Assembly (NCBI GenBank): GCA_016584305.1
Contig: JACEEZ010025355.1
Coordinates: forward strand, 197,501-261,500
Origin: Chionoecetes opilio
Taxonomy: Eukaryota; Arthropoda; Malacostraca; Decapoda; Majidae
DNA length: 64,000 nt
Direction of reading: 5' to 3'
Each line of letters starts with the position of its first letter. Position 1 is the stretch's first letter. The notes under the pieces were generated by a model. That model saw nothing but the letters and a program-made list of their open reading frames with translations, was not told the origin of the DNA and did not search any database. Below are positions 33,546 through 46,003 of this stretch, piece by piece. The translations under genes were made by a program, and so were the position numbers.

Positions 33546-34439
33546 TAGTACTGGTAAACACAAGCGACTGGCTTCGTCAGCTCTTGTCACTCATGTTTAC
33601 ATTATACAAACATCGTACTTTGGCAGGCGGGCCGTGTTTATATTTAAAATGTTGGATGGAAAAATTATCCACGGCGTTAATCATGGTTTTTATAGACTAA
33701 GAAATCATACTTCCCTTGTGCACACAATCTATAGTCTTTCAGCATCAATGGAGAAATATTTTCACCCAACATTTTGACGTAATATTTCTTTAGAGGCTAT
33801 CGGACCATGCAGAAGTAGAGCATACTTTCAAATACTATTACTTCAAACCAATGTTCATGATATGGGACATGAGTATATAAAAACCATTGGTTTTATCAGT
33901 GAAAGCCTGCTATTCAACATAAGAACACTTAAGATTACCTTATTTTGGTTAAAATAACATCAAATATTGGTCGCTAGCACCCAGTTGTCTGCAAATGACC
34001 TGTCTAATCAAGATTTATGGACATTTGGAATGGGATCTTAATACTCAGTGCAGTTGCCCATAGTAAGTGAACTCTATGTATTGTAATGCAGATCAAAATC
34101 AAGTTTCAAAGCAGCTTTTAATATTGTTATAGGATGTTATATGAATACATATAGAATATTATAGGGAGTGTTACGTATTCTGAATATTGAATGCACGGAG
34201 AAAAGTTATGTGAAGCAGAATCAGTAAACTTTGAAAATACAATCGTGTTCCCTCATGAACCCCGAAGCCTTGACTTAGACAGGGAACACAAAAAATTCTG
34301 CAACCTTGCAACCACGACAATAATTTTCACTGCCGCTCATCTTCACATATTTCCCGCATAAAGGAAAGACAACGGAGGACGCAGTGGATACGAGGGGAGA
34401 CACAATGAACTTGGCGGCCCCAAGGCTGGCTAAATGCAG

Positions 34440-34556
34440 TGCAACGCTGGGCCCACGGGCGCGAGGCGAGGCGCTGATTGGCTCAAAATGTTCCTCGTTC
34501 TGCTATTGGTCAGCAGGCCCCGTGGCGAGTACGGGTCTCCATTTCTAAACGCAGAA
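34440..34556. promoter_or_regulatory. GC-rich segment with two CCAAT-type motifs
   Basis: gattggctc at 34476-34484 and ctattggtc at 34503-34511, in GC-rich DNA next to AT-rich sequence; the pair is kept in the copy at 63158-63195. Could be a promoter remnant. No gene start is visible on either side, so this is weak. Confidence 0.25.
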
Positions 34557-34571
34557 ATACTAATACCAATA

Positions 34572-35098
34572 CTAAATGCAAAATAACATTGCTTGTTTTA
34601 CATATTTTGGCAGGGTATCATTTTGCTCTCCATTATCATCACCTATAAAAACCTTTTCTTGTAGTTTACAAGTGAGAAAGAATCATAGTTTGTAAATTGC
34701 AGTTGAAGGCCACCGTGGACATTGCATGAAATGTGGCAAGCAACTAAATTAACAACCATCATAATGAATCATTCAGAAAAAAAATACCTCCAATAGTTAA
34801 GAAATATGAAGTCATTGTATTCGCCCTTCCTACATAACATTGTGGCAAAAACCAGGAACTCTCTAGTAGTTTGGAATCAGTGCCACTTTATGAACATTTA
34901 TAATGAGCAACATTAGGCATTCCCAAAACGAGTTTTAGCAGCTGCTTGATCACTGTGGAGGATTCCTGCACTGAAGTGTTCAACACAGCCTCAGTGCAGG
35001 TCTGCTACAAGGATCTAGGGCTGCAATCTGTAGATGATGAACTCTCACAGACATTCAAAGGTGTGTCTGAGAATGTAACTGCTACTGACCTGTAATAT
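34572..35098. repeat. Block B fragment joining block C to ZNF5, without LINE
   Basis: Matches 23528-24054 and then passes directly into the ZNF5 3' flank (tgttacaattatcaagg). This is the LINE-free arrangement, useful as an empty site. No genes. Confidence 0.8.
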
Positions 35099-35355
35099 GT
35101 TACAATTATCAAGGACCTATGAGCTGATTCTCTTTGCGGCTTGAAGAAAAAAAGTACATATATGTTATCTGAATGAAATTATCAGGTGCCATGATATGCG
35201 GAATGCTGCACGTAAGACGAGAGGGCAGTGTGATTGAATACTTGAGGGAGCAAGGAAGGGTGGGAGAGTTAAAGGACTGCAGTGTGCAGGAAGGTACTGG
35301 ATGTTGGTATCCGTTGAGGGAAAAAGTTTGTCCCTCTGTAACCATTGCTTCCTTC

Positions 35356-36036
35356 TCAATGAAGGTTCTTTGTGGCATGTTTGCTGCACATGTGATCCTT
35401 TAGGTCCTCCCTATGAGAGGCCTGGTAGGAACACTGGCAACATGGGAAAGGCTTCTCCCCGGTATGGACTCTGATATGCCTCACAAGATTAGCTTTCAGT
35501 GAACAGCGATAATTACAATGGGCGCATTGGAAAGGCTTCTTCCCAGAATGGACTCTGTTATGCCTCACAAGATTAGCTTTCAGTGAACAGCGATAATTAC
35601 AATGGGCGCATTGGAAAGGCTTCTTCCCAGTATGGACTCTGTTATGCCTCACAAGGCTAGCTTTCAGTGAACAGCGAAAATTACAATGGGCGCATTTGAA
35701 AGGTTTCTCCCCTGTATGGACTCTGATATGCCTCAGAAGGCTAGCTTTCAGTGAACAGCAATAATTACAATGGGGACATTGGAAAGGCTTCTCCCCTGTG
35801 TGTTTCATCCCATGGCGTTTAAAATGGGCCTTGAGGGTAGTTTTGTAAGGACAAAAGGGACACTGGTGTTCCTTGGTGGACTGTTTGGTGCCATCATGAG
35901 AGGCATCATCCCACACTATACTGGCAAAGGATGGCCCACTTTGCTGCTGCCCTTCCCCAGTGCCAACCATCAGCTGTTGAGAGAGACTTTGATGAGGCAA
36001 GCAGTCAGTCATTCTAAGAAATGTGAAAGTCCACAT
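35356..36036 (-). CDS. ZNF5: C2H2 zinc-finger coding segment, 6 fingers
   Basis: Longest intact open copy with ZNF6. Fingers in order: KAHFKRH; CPHC LKASLLRH; CAHC LKASLVRHN; CAHC LKANLVRHN; CAHC LKANLVRHI; terminal CCQC HREDLKDHMC, ending ATKNLH. Two linkers read GKKPFQC instead of GEKPFQC. Cys at the last finger start (CCQC) gives extra cysteines. First finger and YCCSLKA finger are shared with ZNF7, its closest relative. Acceptor gives exon start 35973. Confidence 0.78.
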   Translation of the reverse strand: MWTFTFLRMTDCLPHQSLSQQLMVGTGEGQQQSGPSFASIVWDDASHDGTKQSTKEHQCPFCPYKTTLKAHFKRHGMKHTGEKPFQCPHCNYCCSLKASLLRHIRVHTGEKPFKCAHCNFRCSLKASLVRHNRVHTGKKPFQCAHCNYRCSLKANLVRHNRVHSGKKPFQCAHCNYRCSLKANLVRHIRVHTGEKPFPCCQCSYQASHREDLKDHMCSKHATKNLH

Positions 36037-37647
36037 AAATCTTAATTAAGGCTTTACAATAGAATTTTGTTTATTAAGTCTGTGTTAAGGTGTAAAGAAT
36101 CAATGAAAAGATCAACAGAAATGAGTTGTGTATTTGGCTGGACAATGTGAAATGCAGCTTTTCTTGCGTTATCTTGAATGTGAATATTAGTCATAATCAG
36201 GGGATATTTAGTCTGTGAGAGCTCCTTAAGTTATAGAAGTAAGGATGAAATATGATCAGGTCTAGTTAGTACTATGAAATTCCAAGATGATAATAAGCAG
36301 AGTGCAAGAATGCAAGAAATACAAGTGATAGATTCAACACCAAAGAAAAACAATGGTACTGAAGACCCTAAATAAGAAACTTTAGAGTACAAATTTTAGC
36401 AAACTAAAGCTTATTCGTTATCATTACAATGGAATTAAAGGTAACCGGAAGTTTAGGGGATCGGACTCAAATTCTGGTGAAAAAATTTGATTTACTGAAA
36501 ATTTTTGTGTCAACTCGTTTGGTTCAGACGCGAGCGGAACCACCCGCTGGCTGGCGTAGAGGGCAGTCCTTTCCTTTAAATGGCCGCGTATTTAAAGGCC
36601 AGGCTCACGCTGCCACGCCTACTTTTTTCTCTTGACATATATATATATATTTTTTCCGTTTCTTTACAGTGCTTTTTGCATATTTCATGTTCTAATATCG
36701 ATGTACGACAACTGCGGCTAAGTTCCCCAGCAGGCAGCAAGGCAGAGGGAGGAAGGGAGCCGAGGGACAGATTAGTGATCGATAAACTGCGTTCTCAAGT
36801 TCCCTTACCAACCTCTGGCTTTTGTTGGCTTCATTCTGTTCTTCATTCATTCTGGCTTCATTCCAAGCTCTGGCTACATCAGAGATAGGCAAAATCTGCT
36901 GGCCTGAAGAGAGTAACAATCGTGTCCCATTTCACAATAATCGAGCACAATTTTGGATACGAGGCCAACAAATTCCTGGAATTCTTTGGCTTTTCCTCAA
37001 CATCCCAAGCTGTGACTTCAAGGAGGAGAATGGATAAAATCAAAACATCAACTAGGTAAACACAGTAAAAGCGGAAAGGACAAGAGAAAAGGCAACACCT
37101 GGCTGACCTACTACAACCCGGGTTTGGCTTTGATGTGGGATGTCCGTGGTGACCAGGAGGTGTTTGGCTACCACTGACACCCTCCCTTTCAAGGGATAAT
37201 ATTTTGTTGATATATGTGTGTGTTATTTACACAAACATGCATATATACATAAAACAACAGGGGACCAGGAGCCTGAATGCTTGAAGAGTCCGACTAGGCG
37301 AGGGGGACCCTCCCCCACATGGCCACACAGGGGTAGTCAAAACGTGACCTGAACCTGACCTGACCTCGCACTACTGACCTCCCAGGGGTGACTAATGGAT
37401 TATATATGCAAGTAAATATTCACATTTTATATTCCTCTCTATTATCTGTATGGTGGTGTAGTGGGAAACATAAATGTGCAATTATCTTGAAACAAATTTT
37501 TTTACATGAAAGTTAGAATAATTCTGCGTGTAATTCAGGGATTTCAAACACTCTTGTTGCAAAATAATCCTGACACGGGTATCTATTAACAATAGCATTG
37601 CTAGACCTTCCTTCCCTTAGGCAAATTTATTACCGATTTTTCAATTA
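36037..37647. repeat. Upstream flank plus block B first part (copy 3)
   Basis: Parallel to 20236-21833, with the 11-bp segment tggcttcattc retained near 36851, so the conserved frame differs. TATA-like tatttaaagg near 36588-36597; donor-like ACTAG|GTAAAC at 37054/37055. No gene is confidently supported. Confidence 0.6.
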
Positions 37648-38577
37648 CAGGTTCAATCTTTTATCCGAAATTCTGATAACCGAACATTTTTTCCAGACTA
37701 TCTGTCGTCTGCATACCAAAGCTCGCGTTTGGCGCCAAACTGACCCGCAACGCCCAACGGTCAACCCAGGACACGCAGTGTTGTCTCAGTGCTCCTACCA
37801 GTCAGAAGCACGTCGCTCTGCTGCTCACGGGTATTTTGTTAATTTCTGCAATTTTTTTTTACTTTGAAGACTGTGAAAATGTCAAAAAGAGCTGAAAATT
37901 CCCCTATGGATAACAGTGAGAAGCAGAAAAGGAAGCGCCTGTCATTATCGATAGCACAGAAAGTAGAGTTATTACAGAAGCTTGATCGTGGTGTATCTGC
38001 GCGGCGTCTTACTGAAGATTATGGTGTGGGAGCTACAACAATATAAAGACCTAAGGAAACAGAAACATAAGTTGTTGAAGTTTTACAGTGACAGTGATGA
38101 CCAGAAACTAATGAAAAATAGGAAAACGCTGCATAGGGCAAAAAACGAAGATCTTGACCGTGTGCTGAGGGAGTGGGTTCGACAACGAAGAAGGTGAACG
38201 TATGCCACTGACTGGTTTGATGGTAATGAAAAAGCTTAAATACCATGAAAAACTGAGCATTAAAGACGAATGTGAATATTCGAAGGTTGGCTGCAGAAAT
38301 TTAAGAAGCATCATGGCAAAAATATCTGAAAATCTGTGGTGAAAAAGCTTCTGCTGATTATGATGAGCTGAACGTTACATTGATGAAATTTGCCAATATG
38401 GCGACCTTGTGGCCACGAGCCGAGCACTCTCCCACTGAGCCCCGTCCTCTTGTAATTTTTATCTAAAAAATGTTAAAAATCTACGCAAAAAATCTTCCAT
38501 TCTCAAATCCGGGAAAAATTTCCCAAAACCGAAAAATGTCTGGTCCGAAGGTTTTCAGATAAGAGATTGTGAACCTG
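37648..38577 (+). mobile_element. Jerky/Tigger-type DNA element (copy 2)
   Basis: Same TIRs, slightly shortened at the left (CAGGTTCAATC), TA-flanked. Its transposase reading is disrupted by many one-base changes. Confidence 0.85.
37879..38420 (+). pseudogene. Jerky-like transposase N-terminal part, copy 2, frameshifted
   Basis: The first 54 residues from ATG 37879 match the copy at 22068. Then inserted bases at about 38044 (atataaagacc), an extra G at about 38195, losses near 38230-38240, a lost A near 38282 and others break the frame repeatedly. The changes are all small indels, some in homopolymers, so they may be assembly error rather than decay. The tRNA-like fragment follows at about 38399. 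Confidence 0.75.
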
Positions 38578-39878
38578 TACTATTTTCTGGCAGAGAAAAA
38601 ACCCTCGTTTTCCTCATGTGGGTTTGATATTTATGTTTTCAGCTAGGTTTTAAAGGGAATGCTGTATTACGTACTTGAGGGGGGTTTTTTTTATCTAAGG
38701 ATGAAAAGGGGAATTGCCATACTCTTCATAGATTTGAAACCCTTACACTTTTGGGAGATCTCAAAAATTTGCCCTTTATTTTTTTTTGTGGGGCAAAAAC
38801 TACTGAATGATTTTGATCAAATTTCAGGAATAATAGCATCAAAATAGCCATGCATTTCTTGTTTTAAAAACTTTAGAATAGTTGAAAAACTAAGGTTAGG
38901 AGGACCAAAGAACCGATAGTCGTGACTGCATCCGAGTACGATCCCCTTAACTTTTCGCTAAGGATTATTGAAGTTAGCTTTCCAACTTCCAATAACAGAT
39001 GTTTCCTTTGATAAACATCTACAATCAGATTATTGTTTCAGTGCCCAACATTGGCCTGGATATGCAGGAGTGTGAAAGGCACTATATGGGACAGATGAGA
39101 TGGCGCAGTGTGGTGTACAGGGGGGGACACAGGGGTGAGTTTTGACACCTTAGGCAGTATGAAAGTGGTGGGGGAAACCACTGGGAATGGGGCCGGTTAT
39201 GGAGCAGCCCTGGACAAGCTGGCCCGGCTGGCCTGGTGCAGATTTAGGGGATACACTCAGAGATTGCCAATTTAAAATAAATTGAAACATGTTTATACAT
39301 TAAGGTAGAACATAAACATTTCTTTGAATTCACAACATTCTCTATTTATTAAGTAAAATAACATTTCTTGTTTTACAAAATATTTTGGCAAAGGGGATCA
39401 TTTTGCTCTCCATTATCACACCTATAAAAAACCCTTTTTTTGTAGTTTACCCAAATGAGAAAGAATCATAGTTTGTAAATTGCAGTTGAAGGCCCACCGT
39501 GGAAAATTGCATGAAATGTGGCAAGCAACTAAATTAACAACCATCATAATGAATCATTCAGAAAAAAATACCTCCAATAGTTAAGAAATATGAAGTCATT
39601 GTATTCGCCTTCCTACATAACCTTGTGGGAAAAACCAGGAACTCTCTAGTAGTTTTTTAATCAAAGCCACTTATGAACATTCATATGAGCAACATTAGGC
39701 CTCCCAAACGAATTTTAGCGGCTGCTTGATCACTGTGGAGGATTCCTGCACTGAAGTGTTCAACACACCTCAGTGCAGGTCTGCTACAGGATCTAGGGCT
39801 GCAATCTGTAGATGATGAACTCTCACAGACATTCAAAGGGTGTCTGAGCATGTAACTGCTACTGACCTGTAATATGTA
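38578..39878. repeat. Block B middle part (copy 3), indel-rich
   Basis: Same as 22755-24054 but with dozens of small indels and homopolymer changes (for example a G7 run near 39120). No gene. Confidence 0.7.
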
Positions 39879-42477
39879 ACCGTAACCATCCATCTCCTGA
39901 AACTCATGCCCTTTATATTTCTGCCCGTAATCATGCCAAATCTTTACTTCAACTTACCAAAAACTCCTTCATTCATAGAAAATGTCAAAATTTTTCTGAA
40001 TCGAATTTCTCTCGTGACTTCTGGCATCTAGCTAATAACATCTCTAACAATTTTTCTTCTTCATCTTTCCCTCCTATGCTTCACCAAGATAACTCCACAG
40101 GTGTCTCATCTATTTCTAAAGATGAACTCTTCGCTCAAAGTTTTGCTGAAAATTCCACTCTGGTTGATGAAGGGCTTGTTCCTCCTCCTCCTCCACCCTC
40201 TGACTATATTATGCCTGTTATTAAGATCCTTCTTAATGATGTTTTCTTTGTGCCCTTTCTGGCCTAGATCCTCGGAAGGCTTACAGTCCTGACGGAGTCC
40301 CTCCTATTGTTCTCAAAAATTGTGCTTCTGTGCTTGCAGCCTGCCTGGTCAAACTTTTCCGTCTTTGTCTATCTACTTCCACCTTTCCTTCTTGTTCTTA
40401 AGAATCTGTTCTTAAGAAGGGTGACCGTTCTAATCCTTCAAACTACCGTCCTATAGCTTTGCCTTTTTGCCTTTCTAAAGCTTTTGAATCTATACTTAAT
40501 AAGATTCTTAAGCATATATCTGCTCACAATCTTCTATCTGATCGTTAGTACGGTTTCCGTAAAGGGCAATCTTCTAGCATTCCTAACTGAATCTTGGTCA
40601 TCCTCCTTTAGGGGTTTTTGTGAAACTTTTGCTGTTGCCCTTGGCATATCAAACGCTTTTGATATGTCAAGGGAGTCTGGCACAAATTTTTAATTTCTAA
40701 ACTACCCTCATTCGGTTTCTATCCTTCTCTCTGTACCTTCATCTTAAGTTTCCTTTCAAACAGTTCTATTGCAGCTACTGTAGACGGACATTGTTCTTCC
40801 CCTAAATCTATCAATAGTGGTGTTCCCCAGGGTTCTGTCCTATCACCTACTCTCTTTCTATTATTCATTAATGATCTTCTAAGTCTAACTCAAAGCCCTA
40901 TCCACTCCTACACTGATGATTCTACCCTGCATTTTTCAACGTCGTTTATTAGACGTCCAACACAACAGGAACTAAGTGATTCACGGAGAGATGCCACTGA
41001 GCGTCTAACTTCTGATCTTTCTATAATTTCTGATTGGGGCAAAGCAAACCTTGTTTTGTTCAATGCCTCAAAAACCCAATTTCTTCACCTAGCTACTCGA
41101 CAAAACCTACCAGATAACTATTCCCTCTTCTTCAATGACACTCAACCAACTCCTTCTTTTACAATGAGCATTCTTGGACTACCCTTTACTAAAAATTTGA
41201 ACTGGAAATCTCACATCTCATCTCTTGCTAAAGCAGCTTCTAAGAAGTTAGGTGTCCTGTGGCGTCTGTGTCCTTTTCTTTCTGCCTCCCAGGTGCTTGC
41301 TCTCTACAGGGGCCATATCCACCCATGTATGGAGTATGTCTCACATGTTTGGGGAGGATCCACTCCTACAGCTCTCCTAAACAGGGTTGAGTCAAAAGCT
41401 TTTCGTCTCATCAACTCCCCTCCTCTGACTGAGTGTTCAATCTTTAAATCACCGCCACAATGTTGCTTCTCTTGCTATCTTCTACCGTTATTTCCATGCA
41501 CACTGCAATTCTGAAATTGCTAAAGGGGCGTTCACACTGGCCAAATGTCAGCAAACATAGGCTGAGATGACTCTCCGGATAGTCAATCTCAGCCTATGTT
41601 TGCTGGAAAAACCTGAACCGCTCGATTGTTCTTTATCTGCTGAGTTGCCCAGAATTTTTGCACGCCAAATTGAAACAAACGCAGAAGCCAGCACTACCCG
41701 CTTCCCCACTCACCCCAATTATTGGTATCATTTCGGTATTGGGCACTAAAATCTAACAAATTTAACTTACATCATCGTGTAGATCTTTTCATCTTTACTT
41801 TGAATCCCAATTTCCCATGGCAATGGCGATACATAGAACACCAAAAATGTTCTGTTTTAGCTACAGCCAGAAATGGTTGTTAGGTTAAATCAGATTATGT
41901 TAGGTTAGACGTGGGGTTTGATTTAGTAGATGATATCAAGGAAAAAATGACGATTGATGGTTGAGTGTACACTGTAAACACTGTTGATGGCGGGGACGCA
42001 GGAACAACAACAAACCAGCATTTGTTGCCCGGAACGAATTGCGTGTGTGAATGTAATTTCGGCACTCGGCCACTAAACACCGACTTCCCGGCGCTACAAA
42101 GTGCTGACATTTGGCCAGTGTGAACCCCCCTAACTGCATGCCTCCCCCACTCCCGCGGCCCTGCTGCATAAGACTTTCTACTCATTCTTATCCCTATTCT
42201 GCCCATCTTTCTAATCCAAGAGTTAATCAGTATCTTTACTCTTTCATCCCTTTCACTGGTAAACTCTGGAACTCTCTTCCTGTCTCTATTTTATCGTCTT
42301 CCTACGACTTAATTCTTTTCATGAGAAGAGTGACAAGACACCTCCCAAACTAAATTGGCCCACGCCCCTTTCTTTATTCTCCTACTGTCTTCTTTATAGG
42401 GACTGGCAACTAAGCGGGCTTTATGTTACCTCTTTTTGTTGTGCCTTGGCCAGTCCTTTGTGAAAAAAGAAAAAAAA
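39879..42477 (+). mobile_element. Truncated LINE copy 3, before ZNF6
   Basis: Same element as 24055-27984, without the hAT and piggyBac-like MITEs. RT motifs: KKGDRSNPSNYRPIAL reading at about 40416-40465, the polymerase core at about 40909-40920 reading YTDD instead of YADD, FNASKTQFLHLATR (41060 on), C-terminus FTGKLWNSLPVSI to stop at 42351. A Harbinger-like element (41524-42130) interrupts it. Shifts and stops present. Ends in an A-rich tract next to ZNF6's 3' flank. Confidence 0.85.
41524..42130. mobile_element. Harbinger-like element (TAA target), second full copy
   Basis: As 27042-27646, 607 bp, with TAA at 41521-41523 and 42131-42133; the right end here (ggccagtgtgaac) matches the left TIR better than in the other copy. 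Confidence 0.8.
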
Positions 42478-42747
42478 GTTACAATTATCAAGGACCTATG
42501 AGCCTGATTCTCTTCGCGGCTTGAAGAAAAAAAGTACATATATGTTATCTGAATGAAATTATCAGGTGCTAGGATATGCGGAATGCTGCACGTAAGATGA
42601 GAGGGCAGTGTGATTGAATACTTGAGGGAGCAAGGAAGGGTGGGAGAGTTAAAGGACTGCAGTGTGCAGGAAGGTACTGGATGTTGGTATCCGTTGAGGG
42701 AAAAAGTTTGTCCCTCTGTAACCATTGTTTCCATCTCAATGAAGGTT

Positions 42748-43416
42748 CTATGTGGCATGTTTGCTGCGCATGTGATCGTTTAGGTCCTCCCTATGAGAGG
42801 CCCGGTAGGGACACTGGGAACATGGGAAAGGCTTCTCCCCGGTATGGACTCTGATATGCTTCACAAGATTAGCTTTCAGTGAACAGCGATAATTACAATC
42901 GGCACATTGGAAAGGCTTCTCCCCAGTATGGACTCTGTTATGCCTCACAAGATTAGCTTTCAGTGAACAGCGATAATTACAATGTGTGCATTGGAAAGGC
43001 TTCTCCCTAGTATGGACTCTGATATGCTTCACAAGGCTAGCTTTCTGTGAACAGCGAAAATTACAATGGGGACATTGGAAAGGCTTCTCCCCAGTATGGA
43101 CTCTGATATGCTTCACAAGATCAGTTTTCAGTGAACAGCGATAATTACAATGGGGACATTGGAAAGGCTTCTCCCCTGTGTGTTTCATCCCATGGCGTTT
43201 AAAAGTGCCCTTGTGGGTAGTTTTGTAAGGACAAAAGGGACACTGGTGTTCCTTGGTGGACTGTTTGGTGCCATCATGAGAGGCATCATTCCACACTATA
43301 CTGGCAAAGGATGGCCCACTTTGCTGCTGCCCTTCCCCAGTGCCAACCATCAGCTGTTGAGAGAGACTTTGATGAGGCAAGCAGTCAGTCATTCTAAGAA
43401 ATGTGAAAGTCCACAT
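42748..43416 (-). CDS. ZNF6: C2H2 zinc-finger coding segment, 6 fingers
   Basis: Fingers: KGTFKRH; CPHC LKTDLVKH; CPHC(NF) [33 protein letters not shown]; terminal CSQC HREDLNDH, ending SKHAT (TAG in place of the AAG of most sisters, as in ZNF2). One linker reads TREKPF. The lead has VWNDA in place of VWDDA. Likely exon start 43353. First two fingers and stop position tie it to ZNF2. Confidence 0.78.
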   Translation of the reverse strand: MWTFTFLRMTDCLPHQSLSQQLMVGTGEGQQQSGPSFASIVWNDASHDGTKQSTKEHQCPFCPYKTTHKGTFKRHGMKHTGEKPFQCPHCNYRCSLKTDLVKHIRVHTGEKPFQCPHCNFRCSQKASLVKHIRVHTREKPFQCTHCNYRCSLKANLVRHNRVHTGEKPFQCADCNYRCSLKANLVKHIRVHTGEKPFPCSQCPYRASHREDLNDHMRSKHAT

Positions 43417-44046
43417 AAATCTTAATTAAGGCGTTTACAATAGAATGTTGTTTATTAAGTCTGTGTTAAGGTGTAAAGAAATCAATGAAAAGATCAACAG
43501 AAATGAGTTGTGTATTTTGGCTGGACAATGTGAAATGCAGCTTTTCTTGCGTTATCTTGAATGTGAATATTAGTCATAATCAGGGGAGATTTAGTCTGTG
43601 AGAGCTCCTTAAGTTATAGAAGTAAGGATGAAATATGATCAGGTCTAGTTAGTACTATGAAATTCCAAGATGATAATAAGCAGAGTGCAAGATTGTGCAA
43701 GTTTTCTAGGATTCTGTAGCTTCATGAACCAGTAAGAGGTCACATTAATTTACATCATTGGTACTCCTCGGGGTTACAAAAAATAGGTCCTAAATATCCC
43801 AAAATGACCCCAGAAAAAGAAGAAAAAGTCCCAACACACCACATTGGACTGTCCTGCCGGGGCTTTAAACTCGCCGGAAACAGCGGTGTTGACAGGCGTA
43901 CTGCTTATAAAAATATATATATAAAAAAAGGTCCCAAATAAAAATGTAGTCCAAAATATAAAAAAAAATTGGGTCCCTAATCAAAATGTTGGGGTCCCAA
44001 ATATATAACAAAATGTTGTGGTCCATAAGAAAGTGACGAGCGTATA
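43417..44046. repeat. ZNF6 upstream flank and start of block C copy 2
   Basis: Conserved flank to about 43690, then block C. The MITE at 29108 is absent here. No gene. Confidence 0.7.
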
Positions 44047-45063
44047 CACACAACCCTCGTTTTCCCGGACCTCCATTTCCCGGGTATCGGATTTGCCGGA
44101 CAAAATCCGAGGTCCGGGGATATGTCAGAGTCCCGGACAAATGCCTGGTCCAGTCCGTGAATCAACTAAGTTGTCCGGTGGTCCAAGCGTCTCCTGTCAC
44201 CCCTGGTCAGTGTCCGCACCCCCCAGGTGGCAGCATGCACAGCGGTCATATTGTTTACATTTGGGCACACGACACTCACGGTTCACCTGCATTGCCTGAC
44301 CGCCTCCGTCAGTCCCCTGACCCCCACTGCCCCTGGTGCAGGAACGTCTCTAAGACTATTGAACACTTTCTGCTGCAGTGTCCGCGCTTCCACTCCCACC
44401 ATGTAGTGCTACGCTCTCAACTCCTAACCCTGAACGTTGCCACCTGTGACCTGCCCACCCTGCTGGTGGGGGCTGGCCTCCTGCCATGTGGCAGCATGCA
44501 CAGCGGTCGTATTGTTTACATTTGGACACGACACTCACGGTTCACCTGCACCGCCTGACCGCCTCCGTCAGTCCCCTGCCCCCCACTGCCCCTGGTGCAG
44601 GAACGTCTCTGAGACTATTGAACACTTTCTGCTGCAGTGTCCGCGGTTCCACTCCCACCGTGTAGTGCCACATTCTCAACTCCTCATCCTGAACGTCGCC
44701 ACCTGTGACCTGCCCACCCTGCTTGCGGGGGCTGGCGTCCACCCCTCCCGGCAACACGCTGTCATCCGCTTCACCTGTGCCTTCCTGAGGAAGACAGGTC
44801 AACTACAGCGCCTGTGATAGCCATAGGACATCACCAGGGCTCATAGTGTTCCCCAAGGGATCCTCGCAGCCCTAAATACAACAACAAAGTGACGTAAAAG
44901 TCCGCGGCGGGGTAGTTGATATTGGCGGTTGCCAGACAATAAATACTAGAGTAGGATAAACGTCCGGGGGTAGGTAATGGCCTTGACTGTTGCGATTCCC
45001 GAACGTTTGTGGTTCCCGGACCAGTGCTCCCCCCTATTAGTCCGGGAAAACAAGGTTTTTGTG
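44047..45063 (+). mobile_element. Element D, copy 2, with duplicated LINE tail
   Basis: TA-flanked, same TIRs with changes at the right. The LINE tail is present twice, about 262 bp apart (gtggcagcatgcacagcggtc at 44227 and 44489). The second reads CPWCRNVSETIEHFLLQCPRF, with CxxC and HxxxxC zinc-knuckle residues, then LLAGAG and HAVIRFTCAFLRKTGQL before a stop at about 44815. Confidence 0.82.
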
Positions 45064-45706
45064 TATTAACGTGATTGACTACAGATCTGTGGATCAGGGC
45101 TGTATCATGACTGCAACTTATCCACATATATATTCAAAATTCAATTGATGAAGCGTCATATGAGGTGTCAAGAATAGGAAGGGGGAACTCGCCGAAAGCA
45201 AGTTTTGATAAAAACGTGTTTGAAGTTTTTGCTTGGTCAAAACCTGAAGAAAAAAAACCTTCGACGCGCGCATTGACTTTATGTACGTAGTGTTGGAAAG
45301 TATTCTTAATTTCTAATATGATCTAAATGTTCCGGTGGTTGTCAATTATCGCTATAGTGAGCATAGACTGTTTTAAGGACGTATCTCCGCTTACGATACA
45401 ACTTTTTTCCCTAATTGAGCTAGGATGCTCATTTTTTCACTGAAAGTTGTGCACATGATAGTAATTATACAGATAAAGTTAAATTAAATTATATCAATAA
45501 ATTCACAAATAAAAATAACTAAGTTTAATTTGTCTGCGATTTTAGTCAATTATTCATATCGCTACTAGTCACTAGCTATTAGGAGTTCTGCCTTGGTTAT
45601 ATTTTTATGAAAAATATTGGGCATAGTGCCAAACTTGGACTGTTTTTTTCTGGTGTAGGTTCATTGGCAATGCTTTGCTCCATTTTCAAAATGTTGGTTT
45701 GCTCTT
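45064..45706. repeat. Block C copy 2, remainder, ending in a LINE 3' end
   Basis: Matches 30537-31050 and 31722-31834 without the MITE, then stops at about 45704 and joins the last 40 bases of the LINE (ctctttttgttgtgccttgg) before ZNF7's 3' flank. No gene. Confidence 0.75.
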
Positions 45707-46003
45707 TTTGTTGTGCCTTGGCCAGTCCTTTGTGAAAAAAGGAAAAAAGTTACAATTATCAAGGACCTATGAGCTGATTCTCTTTGCGGCTTGAAGAAAA
45801 AAAGTACATATATGTTATCTGAATGAAATTATCAGGCGCTATGATATGCGGAATGCTGCACGTAAGACGAGAGGGCAGTGTGATTGAATACTCGAGGGAG
45901 CAAGGAAGGGTGGGAGAGTTAAAGGACTGCAGTGTGCAGGAAGGTACTGGATGTTGGTATCCGTTGAGGGAAAGTTTGTCCCTCTGTAACCATTGCTTCC
46001 ATC

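Larger units (their letters stand above)
29498..34556. repeat. Block C, copy 1 (longest)
   Basis: Direct copy at about 58521-63237, shorter copy at 43690-45706. Contains element D (29780-30536) and the mariner-like MITE (31051-31719). 31720-33400 shows no gene that I can support; it has a poly-T run and a symmetric cgccactaaagcgg word at about 32288-32315. 33546-34400 is AT-rich and without recognisable features. It ends in GC-rich DNA at 34430-34556. Confidence 0.8.
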
